Shown: positions 7,202-8,111 of the stretch, piece by piece | Layout: each line of letters starts with the position of its first letter | Position numbering within the stretch: the first letter of the stretch is position 1 | Assembly: GCA_964407285.1 (NCBI GenBank) | Contig: CAYOVG010000320.1 | Coordinates: forward strand, 1 to 8,111 | Direction: 5' to 3' | DNA length: 8,111 bases | DNA from: CAYOVG01 sp964407285 | Lineage (GTDB): Bacteria > Desulfobacterota > Syntrophobacteria > Syntrophobacterales > Syntrophobacteraceae | Translations under genes and position numbers: made by a program | The notes under the pieces: model-generated | Told to the model about the DNA's origin: nothing | Databases searched by the model: none | Seen by the model: the letters and a program-made list of their open reading frames with translations, nothing else

Positions 7202-7232
7202 TCCCTGGCTCCGCCAGGGATTTTGGCTTTTT
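7202..7232 (+). terminator. Rho-independent terminator, probably of the PHA cassette
   Basis: A perfect 8-bp stem TCCCTGGC (7202-7209), loop TCC, GCCAGGGA (7213-7220) is followed by TTTTGGCTTTTT (7221-7232). The T-tracts lie on the plus strand. The only plus-strand gene upstream is phaC, which ends 358 bases earlier, so this would give a long 3' untranslated region. Confidence 0.72.
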
Positions 7233-7317
7233 CACGATGCCTGATATCCGTAATTTCCATGGGACAGGCATGCATTCACCCGCGGAATGCCGGCTTCAAG
7301 CAACTGACCCCGAGACT

Positions 7318-7633
7318 TCATTCCTCCAGCCAGAAGCACCCAAGGTCGAACTCTAAATTTCACACGTACTTTCAATTTTCCGCCGACGGCATCCAACAGC
7401 ACCCACCGGCCGGATTCGCGCCTGAACGCCTCCAGGCTTGTAAGAACCGGATCGATCAGCCAGGCGAAACGCACCCCATATTCGGCATGGACAGCCATCT
7501 TTTTCGTCCGGACATGGAGAGCCGCGGCCGGGGAAAGGATTTCACGGACCCAATCCGGAGGGACTGAAATCCGGTTGTAAGGCTCGGCCCGAAGAAATCT
7601 CTCAGCTCTCCAGCAGGATGAATACGCCGGTCT
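7318..7633 (-). pseudogene. Decayed Uma2-family (DUF820) endonuclease-like gene
   Basis: Read on the minus strand from 7633, the frame gives WRAERFL, then PPDWVREILSPA, KKMAVHAEYGVRFAWLIDP and LEAFRRESGRWVLLDA. These match the middle of Uma2 proteins, a PD-(D/E)XK nuclease-fold family common in cyanobacteria and some deltaproteobacteria. The conserved EhLSPst, K-h-hYA..GV and WLhDP patterns are recognisable. The N-terminal part of the usual roughly 190-residue protein is absent: an in-frame stop lies at 7634-7636 and the CRISPR array starts at 7663. Near 7357-7362 the reading frame shifts, and the expected C-terminus (NLEFDLGCFWLEE then TGA at 7318-7320) is found in another frame. The family Asp between SPST and the Lys is also lost. 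The 88-codon ORF from the ATG at 7498 is therefore a fragment of a dead gene. Confidence 0.82.
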
Positions 7634-7651
7634 TTAGAGCCGGTCTTTAGA
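7626..7651. repeat. Perfect 13-bp tandem duplication next to the CRISPR array
   Basis: GCCGGTCTTTAGA occurs twice back to back (7626-7638, 7639-7651), 11 bases before the first CRISPR repeat and across the broken 5' end of the Uma2 relic. Each copy carries the TTA that reads as a stop on the minus strand. It may mark the joint where the gene was cut off. Confidence 0.85.
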
Positions 7652-7662
7652 GACTGAACGCG

Positions 7663-8111
7663 GCTTCAATGATGCCGGGGCGTAAAACCCCGGAAATACA
7701 AAAGGATTGCGATACTGGCGCTTTGGAATGGATTGTTGCTTCAATGAGGCCGGGGCGTAAAACCCCGGAAATACGCATTGATGTCGTGCAGTATTTCAGG
7801 GAGGGGATTCGCGCTTCAATGAGGTCGGGGCGTAAAACCCCGGAAATACAAAGATGTTTATGGGGTCCGGTATCGGCATCAAAAGCTTCAATGAGGCCGG
7901 GGCGTAAAACCCCGGAAATACGCGGGGATACCTTCGGGAGCACCACATCGACGCCCGCGCTTCAATGAGGCCGGGGCGTAAAACCCCGGAAATACGGGTA
8001 TCGATCGGACAACGAAGCTATGACCTTGGGATCGCTTCAATGAGGCCGGGGCGTAAAACCCCGGAAATACAAGCCCTCCGCCAGGCTTGGGCGGAGAAGA
8101 AGATGAGGCTA
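7663..8111 (-). CRISPR. CRISPR array, six repeats visible, continuing to the right edge
   Basis: Six 37-bp repeats lie at 7663-7699, 7738-7774, 7813-7849, 7885-7921, 7959-7995 and 8034-8070. They enclose five complete unique spacers of 38, 38, 35, 37 and 38 bp. A probable sixth spacer starts at 8071, and GCT at 8108 may begin the next repeat but the window stops there. The repeat contains a 6-bp stem, CCGGGG/CCCCGG, around a 7-base loop. On the minus strand it ends in ATTGAAGC, which resembles the 8-base 5' handle of Cas6-type crRNAs in type I and III systems, so transcription is read as minus. In line with this, the leftmost repeat carries a G-to-T change at position 11, typical of the leader-distal end; the leader would be past 8111. 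Repeat 3 has one C-to-T at position 13. No cas gene is present in the window and the subtype cannot be assigned. Confidence 0.97.

Larger units (their letters stand above)
6844..7317. other. Gene-free, repeat- and hairpin-rich region after phaC
   Basis: No gene can be supported here; open frames on both strands lack any family motif and have skewed composition. The region holds short tandem repeats (6876-6954) and several hairpins. One hairpin is 7061-7069 with 7075-7083, 8 of 9 pairs. Another is CCTGCCGG (7141-7148) with CCGGCGGG (7155-7162), including one G-U. It also holds several CGGCCG palindromes at about 7013-7107 and the terminator at 7202-7232. It separates the PHA cassette from the decayed Uma2 gene. 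Confidence 0.5.

Noticed and set aside
6343..7275. 310-codon minus-strand frame over the end of phaC and its 3' region
   Set aside because: It is antisense to phaC for half its length and has no domain pattern; the other half is repeat-rich noncoding DNA.
7647..7968. Repetitive open frames on both strands over the CRISPR array
   Set aside because: The 25-residue periodic proteins are translations of the 37-bp repeats plus spacers, not genes.

Overview
The window is GC-rich bacterial DNA. Its genes read on the plus strand, and the minus strand carries a decayed gene and a CRISPR array on the right. The gene content (GlnK-AmtB, a FlK-type hotdog thioesterase, a class I-like PHA synthase, a small exported protein) and the base composition suggest a deltaproteobacterium, perhaps a sulfate-reducing or syntrophic relative of Syntrophobacter. 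That placement is inference from style and was not searched.

Left part (1-1920): the last 54 codons of a PII protein (GlnK) are followed, after a 198-bp gap holding an imperfect 25-bp tandem repeat, by a complete ammonium channel gene, amtB. A hairpin plus T-rich tail at 1861-1920 probably ends this nitrogen operon. A second, much longer inverted repeat (1933-1992) follows with no T-tract.

Middle part (2028-3204): there are two monocistronic-looking genes. One is a thioesterase very like fluoroacetyl-CoA thioesterase FlK, with the catalytic Thr/Glu/His all present. It sits behind an extended -10 promoter and a 14-bp palindrome. The other is a 114-residue exported protein of unknown function, closed by a textbook terminator.

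Right-centre (3205-7232): after a roughly 500-bp untranslated stretch comes the most notable locus, a plus-strand cassette of a FabH-like ketoacyl synthase III, a free-standing acyl carrier protein and a PHA synthase. The ACP stop and the synthase start overlap (TGATG), so those two are translationally coupled. All catalytic residues of the three proteins are present. The arrangement suggests that carrier-bound acyl groups are built by the KAS III on a dedicated ACP and passed, directly or after reduction and transfer, to a PhaC-type polymerase. An 8-bp tandem repeat block lies between the KAS III and ACP genes. The cassette ends with repeat- and hairpin-rich noncoding DNA and a terminator at 7202-7232.

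Right end (7318-8111): a minus-strand Uma2-family nuclease gene is a relic, with its 5' part missing and a frameshift near the 3' end. It abuts a CRISPR array with six visible 37-bp repeats and five complete spacers. The repeat sequence and the mutated outermost repeat both point to transcription on the minus strand, with the leader and any cas genes beyond the right edge of the window.
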